The notes beneath the pieces were generated by a model. It saw only the letters and a list, made by a program, of their open reading frames with translations. It was not told the origin of the DNA and did no database searches. Positions 32,533 to 42,052 of a DNA stretch of 64,000 nucleotides are shown here, one piece after another (positions within the stretch are counted from its first letter, which is position 1; each line of letters starts with the position of its first letter). Both the position numbers and the translations under genes were made by a program. Source of the DNA: an uncultured Draconibacterium sp. (GTDB taxonomy: Bacteria > Bacteroidota > Bacteroidia > Bacteroidales > Prolixibacteraceae); the NCBI RefSeq assembly GCF_913060805.1, contig NZ_CAJXTC010000004.1, positions 1 through 64,000 on the forward strand, given 5' to 3'.

Positions 32533-35127
32533 TTAAAAAGCATCATCCAAAGTACGGATGGTCAGTACTTCGTTCAGCTTTTCTTCCGACATATCGGTTT
32601 CTAAATTGATCGATACCTTTTCGTTTGGCAACAAATCAAAGTAATTGTCGGAGAAGAAACCATCTTCGTCGCCAATTTCCATGAACAGGTTTTTAGCCAG
32701 TTTGTCGGTTTTCAGTGCAATGTCGAAACCGTTATCCACTTTTGTAATGGCATATTCAATTTCCGGAGCTTTAACGCTCAGGTTTTTAAATGGCAGGAAG
32801 TAATATTTGTTATTCGAAATTACCTTTCCGTTTTCAACCAGCTCGGTGGTGAAAACAACGTTTTTCAGATTTCTTCTGTATTTGTAACGCCACTCGTTTT
32901 TGTTTACATCGAAATAATCGTCGCTCGAGTTGGCAGGAATATCAACCAGGTGAGCTTCTTCCCAAATCACTTGTCCGTCGAAATCAACCATTTGCATACG
33001 GAGCTCGGCTTGAATTGGCTCAAGGCGGTCGTTTACGATACCCACTTTAAACTTAATTCCTTCTTCGTACGGGCTAACCAAAACCTGGCTAAATCCTTTT
33101 TTCACGTAGTATTGCAGCGCTTTCCAGTTTTGGTAGTAGTCGGTTGAGCTCCACGAAGCCACAGGCCAAACATCGTTGATTTGCCAGTACAAACTTCCCA
33201 TACAGAACGGCATTGCGCGGCGGTGTCCTTCCAGTCCAAATTTAATACCATCGGCTTGCAGCACGTGGTTTACATACAGGAACGACTCAAAATCTTTTGG
33301 TTTTTTGTATTCCTGAAGCATGTAATATTCGATGGTTCCGTTGCCGATTGATGAACGTTGGTGCGACTCCATCACTTCCGAATAAATATCGTAATCTTCC
33401 GGCTCGGCGTATTTACGTACCGACGCCATTTCAGGGAAACTCTGGAATCCGTATTCGCTCATAAAACGCGCCAGGTGAGTGGCGTATGTGCTGAATGGCT
33501 CTTTGGCCCACCAAACTCCCCAGTAGTGCTCGTCGCCATTTACAAGGTCGGCCTGTACGCCAAGACCAGACGATGGACTTGATCCCCAGTAACTGCGCGA
33601 AGGATCGTATTCGTCAACCACGTCGGGCAGTGTTTTATGGAAAATATCAACATAACCTTGCCATACTTTGTCCGGTACATCGTCGCCCTGGTCTTCAGCA
33701 ATCTTTTTCCATCCCCAGGTGTTCCAGGCAGTAAGAATTTCGTTGTTTCCGCACCACAATGCAATACTCGGGTGATTGCGCAAACGTTTTACATTATCAA
33801 TCGCTTCGTGTTTGATGTTATCCAAAAACTCAGGATTATTCGGGAACATGGCGCAGGCAAACATAAAGTCTTGCCAGATCAGAATTCCGTTTTCGTCGCA
33901 GAGATCGTAGAAAATATCGTTTTCGTAAATACCGCCACCCCAAACACGCAACATGTTGTTGTTCGCATTCTTGGCATTCATAACCACCTTGCGATAATTT
34001 TCGTCGGTAACACGTGGCAAAAACATATCGTTTGGAATGTAGTTGGCACCTTTCATAAACACCGGGTGTCCGTTCAATTTGAAGTAGAACGAAGTACCAT
34101 CATCGTCTTTTTCGCGAACCAGTTCAAGCGTGCGAATTCCGATGCGGGTATCTTCAGTAACGGTGCGGCCTTTTACATCCAAAACTCCTGAAAGGTTGTA
34201 TAAATGTGCTTCGCCCAAACCGTTGGTCCACCAAAGTTGTGGATTGGCAATTTCGAAATCAACCGAATATTTATTTATGCCAGGGGTCAAACTAACTTCG
34301 CTAGAAGCAAGTGCTTGTCCGTCGTTATTAATAGAAATGGTAGCATTTGCTTTTTTAACTGCATTTACCTCGAAAACAGCTGTAAATGTTGCTTTCTCGT
34401 CAGAAACTTCGTGCTGAACGATTTGCAGGTTTTCTATGGTTGCCTGGTCCCAGGCTTTTAGGTAAACCGGTTTCCAGATACCGCTGGTTACCAAACGTGG
34501 ACCCCAGTCCCAACCAAAATGATAACCGGCTTTACGGGTGTAAATGCTCACGCGTTTGTTTCCTTCAACTTCACCACGCTCGGCCTGGTCGTTTTCACCA
34601 CCCGGATAAACAAAACCGTTGGCGTCGTATTTTTTCAATCCTTCAACAATTGGCGAACGGAAAACAATGTGGATTTCGTTGTCGCCTTCTTTTAACAGGT
34701 CTTTTACATCAACCTGCCACTCGCGAAACATGTTGTCGGCCGAAAGTACTTTTTCGCCGTTTACGGAAACGTCGGCATAAGTGTCCAGTCCTTCAAAATC
34801 GAGGACAACTTTATCGCGGTTTAAAATTGATTTGTCAACTGAGAAAGTGCTTTTGTATTCCCAGTCTACTTTGTCGATCCATTGCTGATCCAGTTCGTTC
34901 AGGCGATAAAAAGGATCTTCAATTTTTTCGTTGGCCAGTAAATCGGTGTGAACCGTTCCGGGAACTGATGCAGGCAGCCATTCGTTTTCTCCCACCTGGT
35001 TAAAGGTCCAGTTGGTATTTAATTCTTTTTGTATCATGAGGTCGGGGCCAGATTCATTAGTTGTACATGCTACCGAAAAGAGCAGCGCAAAAATGGCCAG
35101 AAGCGGCCAACGGTTAATCGCATTCAT
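32533..35127 (-). CDS. Beta-mannosidase, GH2 lipoprotein
   Basis: 864 residues. A lipoprotein signal ends FSVAC, so it is exported and lipid-anchored, probably facing the periplasm. The GH2 order is visible: sugar-binding domain (about 50-200, DTYADVSVNGEKV), immunoglobulin-like domain, then the TIM barrel with MRVWGGGIYE-like LRVWGGGIYENDIFYDLCDE. WCGNNEILTAW (about 460-470) contains the acid/base Glu and MSEYGFQSFPE (about 555-565) the nucleophile Glu. These motifs match beta-mannosidases better than beta-galactosidases. It would remove terminal beta-mannose from mannan or N-glycan fragments. No SusCD pair adjoins it. Confidence 0.92.
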   Translation of the reverse strand: MNAINRWPLLAIFALLFSVACTTNESGPDLMIQKELNTNWTFNQVGENEWLPASVPGTVHTDLLANEKIEDPFYRLNELDQQWIDKVDWEYKSTFSVDKSILNRDKVVLDFEGLDTYADVSVNGEKVLSADNMFREWQVDVKDLLKEGDNEIHIVFRSPIVEGLKKYDANGFVYPGGENDQAERGEVEGNKRVSIYTRKAGYHFGWDWGPRLVTSGIWKPVYLKAWDQATIENLQIVQHEVSDEKATFTAVFEVNAVKKANATISINNDGQALASSEVSLTPGINKYSVDFEIANPQLWWTNGLGEAHLYNLSGVLDVKGRTVTEDTRIGIRTLELVREKDDDGTSFYFKLNGHPVFMKGANYIPNDMFLPRVTDENYRKVVMNAKNANNNMLRVWGGGIYENDIFYDLCDENGILIWQDFMFACAMFPNNPEFLDNIKHEAIDNVKRLRNHPSIALWCGNNEILTAWNTWGWKKIAEDQGDDVPDKVWQGYVDIFHKTLPDVVDEYDPSRSYWGSSPSSGLGVQADLVNGDEHYWGVWWAKEPFSTYATHLARFMSEYGFQSFPEMASVRKYAEPEDYDIYSEVMESHQRSSIGNGTIEYYMLQEYKKPKDFESFLYVNHVLQADGIKFGLEGHRRAMPFCMGSLYWQINDVWPVASWSSTDYYQNWKALQYYVKKGFSQVLVSPYEEGIKFKVGIVNDRLEPIQAELRMQMVDFDGQVIWEEAHLVDIPANSSDDYFDVNKNEWRYKYRRNLKNVVFTTELVENGKVISNNKYYFLPFKNLSVKAPEIEYAITKVDNGFDIALKTDKLAKNLFMEIGDEDGFFSDNYFDLLPNEKVSINLETDMSEEKLNEVLTIRTLDDAF

Positions 35128-35347
35128 AGTATAATAGTTTATTAGTTTTCAAAATTGATAAAAACACTAGGAATAACCTAAAGATAGACCCCAAATATAT
35201 TCAAATTTCTTGTTTCAAGGCTCTTTATGTATAAAATACAATAAGAAAATACGGACAAGGATTTACTACTCAGCTTGTTTTGAGAAAAGTAATGTTAAAG
35301 TGAATTGAGGATTACTAAATAGGAATGGGAAAAACAGCGATTTGTAG

Positions 35348-35536
35348 TTATTCGTCCTTTCCGGTAGTTGAAATGTTTAAAGGAAAATACAGCGGGCAGA
35401 ACCTAAAAAGTCCGGTGGCCAATGGCACAATGCCAATTAATCCCCACCAACTGTCGAAAATAACTCCGATAATAGCAATTATCAATCCTACAATTATTCG
35501 TAATAATCTGTCAACTGATCCTACGTTACCTTTCAT
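35348..35536 (-). CDS. DUF2892 small inner-membrane protein
   Basis: 62 residues, a complete DUF2892 (YgaP-type membrane tail) protein: NVGSVDRLLRIIVGL then two membrane helices with GIVPLATGLFRFCPLY. In other proteins this domain follows a rhodanese domain and the C of FCP is conserved; here it stands alone. Function unknown. Confidence 0.85.
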   Translation of the reverse strand: MKGNVGSVDRLLRIIVGLIIAIIGVIFDSWWGLIGIVPLATGLFRFCPLYFPLNISTTGKDE

Positions 35537-35683
35537 TTTTTCTCTGTTTTAAGTTTGTTGTGAAACAGTTGGGTGGTGGGTTATGTTCAAGGGGTAAAAT
35601 TGGCAGACAAAGAAAGTCGGGAATTAAAATTTGACCCATTCAGAGCTTTTTTATACAATCAGCTTATAGTTGCTTTCGGTTTA

Positions 35684-35956
35684 TTTCGTCCGGAGCAACG
35701 AACAATCTCTTTTGAGCTTTCTTCGCCGGACGAGATCGACTTCATTTTTTATCCCGGCGCTTACTGACTGCCGTCAGTCGCACCGGGTTATTGCCTTTCG
35801 CTCCTTTGGAGCTATTAATTAAAAGCGCTGAAAGTGCGTTTTGCTTTAGCCCGGGGCAAAGTAATTCTTTGAATTACGCCGCCCCGGGTAAAAGGTTTTC
35901 AGATAAATCGTCCGGCGAAGAAAGCTTTTCAACGCTGATGGTTCTTCCGGACGAAA
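35684..35956. repeat. Large multi-branched inverted-repeat element
   Basis: The outer stem is TTTCGTCCGGA (35684-35694) with TCCGGACGAAA (35946-35956). The second stem is a perfect 19-bp pair, AGCTTTCTTCGCCGGACGA (35715-35733) with 35908-35926. Enclosed hairpins are ACTGAC-TGCC-GTCAGT (35763-35778) inside CCCGG/CCGGG, GCTCC-TTT-GGAGC (35800-35812), AAAAGCGCT/AGTGCGTTTT (35821-35842), and CCCGGGGC (35850-35857)/GCCCCGGG (35881-35888) enclosing GTAATTC-TTT-GAATTAC. Either a folded RNA or a palindromic mobile sequence. Confidence 0.75.
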
Positions 35957-36024
35957 ACAAAAACAGCTCCATTTAAAACCAGTGAGGACGGAAATAGCTG
36001 CTTTTAATCAAGATTGAATTCCAC

Positions 36025-36057
36025 AAAAAAGCCCGGTTCGAAAGGAACCAGGCTTTT
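36025..36057 (-). terminator. Terminator of pgk
   Basis: On the minus strand AAAAGCCTGGTTC pairs with GAACCGGGCTTTTTT, ending in six T, 21 bases past the pgk stop. Confidence 0.85.
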
Positions 36058-36077
36058 CAGTATATTGTAATTTTTGA

Positions 36078-37274
36078 TTATTCGCCACGAACAGCAGCAA
36101 CACCAGGGAGTGTTTTTCCTTCTAGGTATTCCAACAATGCGCCACCTGCAGTTGAGATGTACGAAACGCCATCAGCAAATCCCAATTGATTTACCGCAGC
36201 TACCGAGTCGCCACCACCAACAAGCGAGAATGCACCTTTTTTGGTTGCTTCAACAACAGCTTCACCAACTGCTCTTGTTCCTTCGGCGAAAGCTTCCATT
36301 TCGAAAACACCGATAGGACCATTCCAAAGAATTGTTCCCGATTTTTCGATCACTTTCTTAAAGTCTTCAATCGCATCAGGACCGGCATCCAATCCCATCC
36401 ATCCTTCAGGAATTTCACCGATAGGAAGAATTTTTGTGTTGGCATCGTTGCTAAATGCATCGGCAGCCACAACATCGCTTGCCATGTATAAATTAACTCC
36501 TTTTTCTTTTGCCAGCTTTTCAATATTCAAAGCTGTTTCCAGAAAATCGTCTTCGCAAATTGAGCTACCTACATTACCACCGTGAGCTTTCACGAAAGTA
36601 AATTTCATTCCACCACCTAAAATCAGGTTGTCTACTTTGTCCAACAGGTTTTCGATAATGGTAATTTTCGACGAAACTTTAGCTCCACCCATAATTGCAG
36701 TAAGCGGACGTTGTGGTGCTTTAACAACTTTGTCCAAGCTTTCAACTTCGCTTTCAATCAGGTAACCAAACATTTTGTCGTTCGGGAAAAACTTAGCGAT
36801 AACAGCTGTTGAAGCGTGCGCACGGTGAGCTGTACCAAATGCATCGTTTACCCAGCAGTCGCCGTTTTCAGCTAATTTAGCAGCAAATTCTTCGTCGCCG
36901 GCAGTTTCTTCTTTGTAAAAACGCAGGTTTTCAAGAATAAGAACTTCACCAGGTTTTACATCCTCAGCCATTGCTTTTACTTCGTCGCCAATACAATCAG
37001 GAGCGATTTTTACAGTAGCACCACCAAGCAGTTCGCTCAGGTGATTTACCAATGGTTTCAGCGAGAATTTTTCTTCCGGACCGTTTTTCGGACGTCCAAG
37101 GTGCGACATGATGATTGGTGAACCACCACCTTCAATAATTTTCTTAATTGTAGGAAGCGCTGCACGCATACGTGTATCGTCTGTAATCTCGAATTTGTCG
37201 TTTAAAGGTACGTTGAAATCAACGCGGATAAGAGCTCTTTTACCTTTAAAGTCATAGCTGCTAATAGTTTGCAT
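36078..37274 (-). CDS. pgk: Phosphoglycerate kinase
   Basis: Glycolytic enzyme that transfers phosphate from 1,3-bisphosphoglycerate to ADP. 398 residues, usual size. RVDFNVPLN (about 17-25), SHLGRPK (about 58-64), GGAKVSSKI (about 193-201) and the nucleotide-loop GGGDSVAAV (about 351-359) are all present. Monocistronic, with its own -7 box and terminator. Confidence 0.98.
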   Translation of the reverse strand: MQTISSYDFKGKRALIRVDFNVPLNDKFEITDDTRMRAALPTIKKIIEGGGSPIIMSHLGRPKNGPEEKFSLKPLVNHLSELLGGATVKIAPDCIGDEVKAMAEDVKPGEVLILENLRFYKEETAGDEEFAAKLAENGDCWVNDAFGTAHRAHASTAVIAKFFPNDKMFGYLIESEVESLDKVVKAPQRPLTAIMGGAKVSSKITIIENLLDKVDNLILGGGMKFTFVKAHGGNVGSSICEDDFLETALNIEKLAKEKGVNLYMASDVVAADAFSNDANTKILPIGEIPEGWMGLDAGPDAIEDFKKVIEKSGTILWNGPIGVFEMEAFAEGTRAVGEAVVEATKKGAFSLVGGGDSVAAVNQLGFADGVSYISTAGGALLEYLEGKTLPGVAAVRGE

Positions 37275-37310
37275 GATATTATATTTTTAGTGTTTTTTGA
37301 AAAATCCAAC

Positions 37311-37318
37311 CAAAGATA
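37311..37318 (-). promoter_or_regulatory. Promoter -7 box of pgk
   Basis: TATCTTTG on the minus strand, 36 bases before the start codon. Confidence 0.5.
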
Positions 37319-37561
37319 GAAATTAATAGCACGAAAAAACAGCGGAATTTTAAGGCCTTTCATAATTTAATGTTGCGGTAAGATAACGAGCAGTGTAGGA
37401 AGGCTTGAATTTGAGAATATTAGAATTACGGACTGCGTGAATGAATGAATTATGGAATATTAGAATTTGCCAACTGCTATTTGCTTATTGCCAACTTTTT
37501 CTTTGAGCATATTTCTTCAAAGTTCCACCGCCGAACAGGCAGAAAATACTATTTTTGGCTT

Positions 37562-38686
37562 ATGTTTTTCAAAGACGTAGTAGGACAAGACAATATAAAA
37601 AACCGCCTAATCCGGTCGGTTCAGGAGCAACGAATCAGTCACGCACAATTATTTTCGGGCCCGTCGGGAACCGGAAAGCTGGCCATGGCTTTGGCTTATG
37701 CACAGTATGTTTCGTGCAAAAACCGCAGCGAAACCGATTCGTGCGGAACCTGCCCGTCGTGCCACAAATACCAAAAAATGGCGCACCCCGATTTGCATTT
37801 TGTGTACCCGATTTTCAACGCCAAACAGTTTAACAAACCGGTTAGCGATGATTTTCTTCCCATGTGGCGCGAGAAAGTTTTGGCTAATCCGTATTTCGAA
37901 CTGAGCGACTGGCTGAGCCACATTGACGCCGGGAATGCACAGGGCGAAATTTACGAACGCGAAAGCGAGTCGATCCTGCGAAAACTGAACCTCAAATCGT
38001 TTGAGTCGGAGTTTAAAGTGATGATTATTTGGTTGCCCGAAAAAATGAACATCGCCTGCTCGAACAAGCTCTTGAAAATGATTGAGGAGCCGCCCAGCAA
38101 AACACTTTTTATTTTGGTAACCGAAAACGAAGAAGGAGTGATCGGCACCATCCGTTCGCGGGCGCAACTGGTAAAGTTTCCGTTTGTCGATAACCAATCT
38201 ATCCAAAATGCTTTGCTGAAAATTGAGGGCGTTGATCCGGAGATTATTCCCGATGCGGTTCACCTGGCTTCGGGAAGTTATCTGAAAGCACTCAGTTATT
38301 TGTCGCCGTCGGACGATGAGCAGTTTTATTTCCAGAAATTTCAGGAAATGATGCGTTTTGCCTATGCCCGGCAAGTGAAAGATATGATTGACTGGGCCGA
38401 CGAAATGGCGAAGATTGGCCGCGACAAACAAAAAGCCTTTTTTGCAGCTTCGTTGCGTTTGGTGCGCGAATATTTTGTGTCGAACATGAAACGCAGCGAA
38501 ATTGTATATATGAACCGCGCCGAAAAAGACTGGGGCAAAAAATTTGCACCGTTTATTAATGAACGCAACATTGTGGCTTTTGCCGACGAATTTGAGCTGG
38601 CCATAAAACACATCTCCATGAACGGAAATCCGCGTATTGTTTTTATGGATACCGGTTTGCGGATGGTGCGGCTGATTAAGCGGTAG
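37562..38686 (+). CDS. holB: DNA polymerase III delta'-like subunit
   Basis: Clamp-loader ATPase-like subunit of DNA polymerase III. With ATG at 37562 it has 374 residues and starts MFFKDVVGQDNIKNRL, the family start; an upstream ATG at 37445 would add 39 residues of no family resemblance. The P-loop-like GPSGTGK (about 34-40) is present, and CGTCPSC with neighbouring Cys form the small zinc module. SNKLLKMIEEPPSKTLFILVTE and a TIRSRAQ sensor region follow. The DnaX subunits supply ATP hydrolysis in most clamp loaders; activity here is not shown. Confidence 0.9.
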   Translation: MFFKDVVGQDNIKNRLIRSVQEQRISHAQLFSGPSGTGKLAMALAYAQYVSCKNRSETDSCGTCPSCHKYQKMAHPDLHFVYPIFNAKQFNKPVSDDFLPMWREKVLANPYFELSDWLSHIDAGNAQGEIYERESESILRKLNLKSFESEFKVMIIWLPEKMNIACSNKLLKMIEEPPSKTLFILVTENEEGVIGTIRSRAQLVKFPFVDNQSIQNALLKIEGVDPEIIPDAVHLASGSYLKALSYLSPSDDEQFYFQKFQEMMRFAYARQVKDMIDWADEMAKIGRDKQKAFFAASLRLVREYFVSNMKRSEIVYMNRAEKDWGKKFAPFINERNIVAFADEFELAIKHISMNGNPRIVFMDTGLRMVRLIKR

Positions 38687-38853
38687 TTATTCCATCTTGC
38701 TATTTCCCTTTTTAGATTCATTTTAAAAACCAAGCCACTAGCTATCAAATTGCTATTAATCATTACTTTTGTGAGTTATTTAGTTATCTTGGCATTGCCG
38801 GATAAAACAGGCTTTTGGAGAAATTTTGAAAGCCGGGGACTTAAGCCTAAAGA

Positions 38854-40122
38854 ATGAAAGAAGTAAATACCACAGATAGAGGGATTTGTCAAACGAAAGT
38901 TGGGAACTGCGGAAAACTGCAGGTTACCGACTGGCTTGGCGATGTACAGCCTGCCTACAAAGGCGAAGACATTGTTGAGGTGCGTTTTAAAAATACCCGA
39001 AAAGACTACTATAAAAACGTAAATAACCTAAAACTTAAAGTTGGCGAACTGGTGGCCGTTGAAGGAAATCCGGGTCACGACATTGGGATTATTTCGCTGA
39101 AAGGGGAGCTGGTGTTCGAGCAAATGAAACGCCACAAAGTAACCCTAAATAACGGCGAATACCGCAAAGTATATCGCCACGCCAAACCGGTCGACATTGA
39201 CAAGTGGAAAGAAGCGATTTCGCTGGAGCACGAAACCATGATTAAGTCGCGCCAGATTGTTCAGGATTTGCGCCTCGATATGAAAATTGGCGATGTGGAA
39301 TACCAGGGCGACAAAACAAAAGCGATATTCTATTACATTGCTGATGGTCGGGTAGATTTTCGTCAGCTGATAAAAGTGCTGGCCGAAACATTCCGCATCC
39401 GCATCGAAATGAAACAGATAGGTGCGCGCCAGGAAGCCGGCCGCATTGGAGGAATTGGTCCTTGTGGGCGCACACTGTGCTGCTCAACGTGGATGAGCAA
39501 TTTTGTGTCGGTAACCACCAATGCAGCGCGTCATCAGGAGATTTCGCTGAATCCGCAAAAACTTGCCGGGCAATGTGGTAAATTAAAGTGCTGCCTCAAT
39601 TTCGAGGTGGATGCATACATTGATGCGACAAAAGATTTCCCGCCTAATCATATTCCGCTCGAAACGGAACACATGACTTACTCATTCTTAAAAGCCGATA
39701 TTTTTGGAGGAATATACTGGTACGCACCGCGCGGCGAAGGTCCCGGAACATTGGTGGCCGTTCCTGTAAAACGGGTAAAAGAGGTGTTACGTTTAAACCG
39801 CAGCGGTAAAAAACCTGAAAAACTGGTGATCGAAAAATACGATGCCGGAGCACAAAAGATCGACACTTTCCACAATGTAGTGGGGCAGGAAGATCTGGAC
39901 CGTTTCGACCGCGCAAAGAAAAAAAGCCGCTCGAAAAAGCGCAGCAACCGTCGTAATCCAAACCGGGGCAGAAATCAAAATCAGCCAAATGCGCAAGGCC
40001 AGAGACCGGATCGCAGGCAAGATAACAGCCAGGGAAATGGCCAAAACCGCAAACCGAAACAAAACCGCGGGGGCAGTCAAAACAGGCGATCCAATCAAAA
40101 TCGTAACCAAAACCGTGATTAA
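38854..40122 (+). CDS. ricT: RicT/YaaT-like PSP1-domain protein
   Basis: 422 residues. The PSP1 domain (about 50-260) contains GGIGPCGRTLCCSTW (about 200-214) and GQCGKLKCCLNFE (about 239-251), Cys sets that in Bacillus RicT help carry Fe-S clusters in the Ric complex affecting RNA processing and sporulation. RicA and RicF partners are not visible here. A highly basic N/Q/R-rich, low-complexity tail runs from about residue 350 to the end and looks like an RNA-binding disordered region. It lies just upstream of gldH. Confidence 0.9.
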   Translation: MKEVNTTDRGICQTKVGNCGKLQVTDWLGDVQPAYKGEDIVEVRFKNTRKDYYKNVNNLKLKVGELVAVEGNPGHDIGIISLKGELVFEQMKRHKVTLNNGEYRKVYRHAKPVDIDKWKEAISLEHETMIKSRQIVQDLRLDMKIGDVEYQGDKTKAIFYYIADGRVDFRQLIKVLAETFRIRIEMKQIGARQEAGRIGGIGPCGRTLCCSTWMSNFVSVTTNAARHQEISLNPQKLAGQCGKLKCCLNFEVDAYIDATKDFPPNHIPLETEHMTYSFLKADIFGGIYWYAPRGEGPGTLVAVPVKRVKEVLRLNRSGKKPEKLVIEKYDAGAQKIDTFHNVVGQEDLDRFDRAKKKSRSKKRSNRRNPNRGRNQNQPNAQGQRPDRRQDNSQGNGQNRKPKQNRGGSQNRRSNQNRNQNRD

Positions 40123-40186
40123 AGAAAACAACTTACGTTTTACTGCGTTTGATTAATGTCTTTTGAAAAAAAATAGTTGAAACAGA

Positions 40187-40657
40187 ATGAGTCGTTTTTT
40201 TCAGGTTATACTTTTTGCGGGAATTGTGGTTTTAATGGCAGCGTGCGATTCGCAAAGTGTTTTCGATAAATATAAGCCGATAGACAAAGGCGTTTGGAAC
40301 AAAGATTCGCTGGTGGTTTTTGATGTGCCGGTTACCGATACCCTTCAAAATCATAACCTTTATATTAATGTGCGCAACAAGGTTGATTACCGCTACAGCA
40401 ACCTGTGGCTGTTTGTTACCATTGAGCAACCCGGAGGCGAAGCCGTTAAAGATACCTTTGAAATGGTGCTGGCCGATCCGTCGGGGAAATGGCTGGGCGA
40501 AGGTTTTGGCGGACTAAAAACCCGTGAGGCAATTTACCGGCGAAATGTGTTTTTCCCCCACTCGGGCGATTACACCATAAGTTTGCAGCAAGGAATGCGC
40601 AACGACGAACTTAAAGGAATTTCCGACGTGGGTGTGCGTGTGGAAAAAGTCAAATAG
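40187..40657 (+). CDS. gldH: Gliding motility lipoprotein GldH
   Basis: 156-residue lipoprotein (signal ending LMAACDS). The sequence VFDKYKPIDKGVWNKDS, then NLYINVRNKVDYRYSNLWLF and KWLGEGFGG, matches GldH of gliding Bacteroidota. GldH is needed for gliding in Flavobacterium but also occurs in non-gliding members with type IX secretion. Follows ricT by 64 bases and precedes trmB. Confidence 0.92.
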   Translation: MSRFFQVILFAGIVVLMAACDSQSVFDKYKPIDKGVWNKDSLVVFDVPVTDTLQNHNLYINVRNKVDYRYSNLWLFVTIEQPGGEAVKDTFEMVLADPSGKWLGEGFGGLKTREAIYRRNVFFPHSGDYTISLQQGMRNDELKGISDVGVRVEKVK

Positions 40658-40701
40658 ATTATCAAGGAAATTTATAAATACCAACAGTTTATTTTTTAGA
40701 G

Positions 40702-41442
40702 GTGGGAAAAGGAAAGCTGAAAAAGTTTGATGAAATGATGGGCTTTGAACATGTTGTTCAGGCGCCGTTTCATAAGGTTGGCCACGAAGATTTTCATTTA
40801 AAAGGAAAATGGTCGGCCGAGTTTTTTAAAAACGATCAACCCCTGATTCTAGAGTTGGGTTGTGGCAAGGGAGAATATACCGTTGAGCTGGCGGCAATGA
40901 ATCCGAACATCAATTATATTGGTGTGGATATTAAAGGCGCGCGGCTGTGGAAAGGTGCAAAACTGGCCTTCCAGCGCGAAATGAAAAATGTGGGATTTTT
41001 GCGTACCAATATCGAACTGATTCCGCAGTTTTTTGGCAAGGATGAGGTGGATGAAATCTGGCTGACTTTCCCCGATCCGCAAATGCGTAAAGCACGGAAA
41101 CGTCTTACATCAACCACTTTCCTGAAGAAGTACCGGACTTTTCTGAAACCCGGTGGTGTGGTGCATTTAAAAACCGACAGTAATTTTCAGTACAACTACA
41201 CGCTGGAAATGGCCAAACTGAATCAATTCGAGGTATTGGCCGAAACTGATAATCTGTATGAGTGGGAAGGATTGACAGATGTTTTGCGCATCCGCACTTT
41301 TTACGAAAAGCAGTGGCTCGATCGCGGAATACCAAGTAAGTACCTTACTTTTATTCCTCATGACGGCGAACTCATCGAGCCTGAAATTGATATTGAACGT
41401 GACGAGTACCGAAGTTTTGGTCGTAGTGCGAGAGACTTATAA
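40702..41442 (+). CDS. trmB: tRNA (guanine-N7-)-methyltransferase
   Basis: Methylates G46 in the tRNA variable loop using S-adenosylmethionine. Starts at GTG (40702), giving 246 residues. LGCGKGEYTVELA (about 52-64) is the SAM loop, GVDIKGARLWKGAK follows, and TFPDPQMRKARKRLT (about 120-134) is the TrmB signature. The C-terminus has TFYEKQWLDRG. Co-directional with gldH. Confidence 0.95.
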   Translation: MGKGKLKKFDEMMGFEHVVQAPFHKVGHEDFHLKGKWSAEFFKNDQPLILELGCGKGEYTVELAAMNPNINYIGVDIKGARLWKGAKLAFQREMKNVGFLRTNIELIPQFFGKDEVDEIWLTFPDPQMRKARKRLTSTTFLKKYRTFLKPGGVVHLKTDSNFQYNYTLEMAKLNQFEVLAETDNLYEWEGLTDVLRIRTFYEKQWLDRGIPSKYLTFIPHDGELIEPEIDIERDEYRSFGRSARDL

Positions 41443-41448
41443 ATAAAC

Positions 41449-41527
41449 CTGTCATTTCGAGCGTAGCGAGAAATCTGTTACAATAATTCTTTTGAACTTA
41501 CAGATTTCTCACTGAATTCGAAATGAC
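41449..41527. repeat. Palindromic repeat, CTGTCATTTCGA type, copy 2
   Basis: CTGTCATTTCGAGCG and GAGAAATCTG at one side match CAGATTTCTC and TTCGAAATGAC at the other, as in copy 1 at 31725. Confidence 0.8.
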
Positions 41528-41541
41528 AAATAACTTTTGAG

Positions 41542-41865
41542 ATGTCCGACTTTTTCAACCAGGTTTACGAAGTAGTAAAACAAATCCCGCCGGGACGAGT
41601 AACGTCGTACGGTGCCATTGCTGCCTGCCTCGGTTCACCGGGAGCTGCACGAATGGTCGGTTGGGCAATGAATGCCAGTCACTCGCACTCGGAGTTTGTG
41701 CCGGCGCACCGGGTGGTAAATCGCAACGGACTGCTAACCGGGAAACATCATTTTGATAATCCAAATGCCATGCAGGAACTGCTTGAAGCGGAAGGATTAA
41801 AACTCGATGGCGATCAAATCCTTGATTTTAAAGAGAAATTCTGGGATCCGCAGAAAGAATTGTAG
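41542..41865 (+). CDS. Alkyltransferase-like protein (ATL)
   Basis: 107-residue MGMT-like DNA-binding protein. IPPGRVTSYGAIA (winged-helix recognition, with the Tyr and the nearby Arg finger) and the active-site motif PAHRVV are clear. In real O6-alkylguanine transferases the motif is PCHRV; here Ala replaces Cys, so it cannot accept the alkyl group and is probably an ATL that flags lesions for nucleotide excision repair. Starts 15 bases after a palindromic repeat. Confidence 0.9.
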   Translation: MSDFFNQVYEVVKQIPPGRVTSYGAIAACLGSPGAARMVGWAMNASHSHSEFVPAHRVVNRNGLLTGKHHFDNPNAMQELLEAEGLKLDGDQILDFKEKFWDPQKEL

Positions 41866-41998
41866 CTGCTTTTTTCCAAACCCCAGTCCCGTAGGTACGA
41901 AACGTTTTTCGGAGATATGAATTATTTCAATTGGTCAAAAGTTCAAAATAATAATCAAAACATTTCCGTGTTTAAACTGTTCATCTAATTGCAATTAT

Positions 41999-42006
41999 TA
42001 AATTTG
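41999..42006 (+). promoter_or_regulatory. Promoter -7 box of apbC
   Basis: TAAATTTG, full consensus, 46 bases before the start codon. Confidence 0.45.
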
Positions 42007-42052
42007 CAGTTTCAAATAACAGACAATAAAAGTCAAAATAAAGCATTTTAAA

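Larger units (their letters stand above)
35537..36077. other. Gene-free interval with a nested-hairpin element and a terminator
   Basis: The 273-base structured element at 35684-35956 and the pgk terminator at 36025-36057 account for most of it. Short open frames inside the element are not supported. Confidence 0.6.

Noticed and set aside
35573-35976. Two frames of about 60 codons in the nested-hairpin element
   Set aside because: They follow the inverted repeats, and codon use is unlike the neighbours.
37445-37561. N-terminal extension of holB
   Set aside because: The added 39 residues (beginning MNYGILEFANC) are from a repetitive GAATATTAGAATT stretch; the family start is MFFKDVVGQ at 37562.
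37649-38611. A 320-codon frame opposite holB
   Set aside because: Antisense shadow of the clamp-loader gene with no domain of its own.
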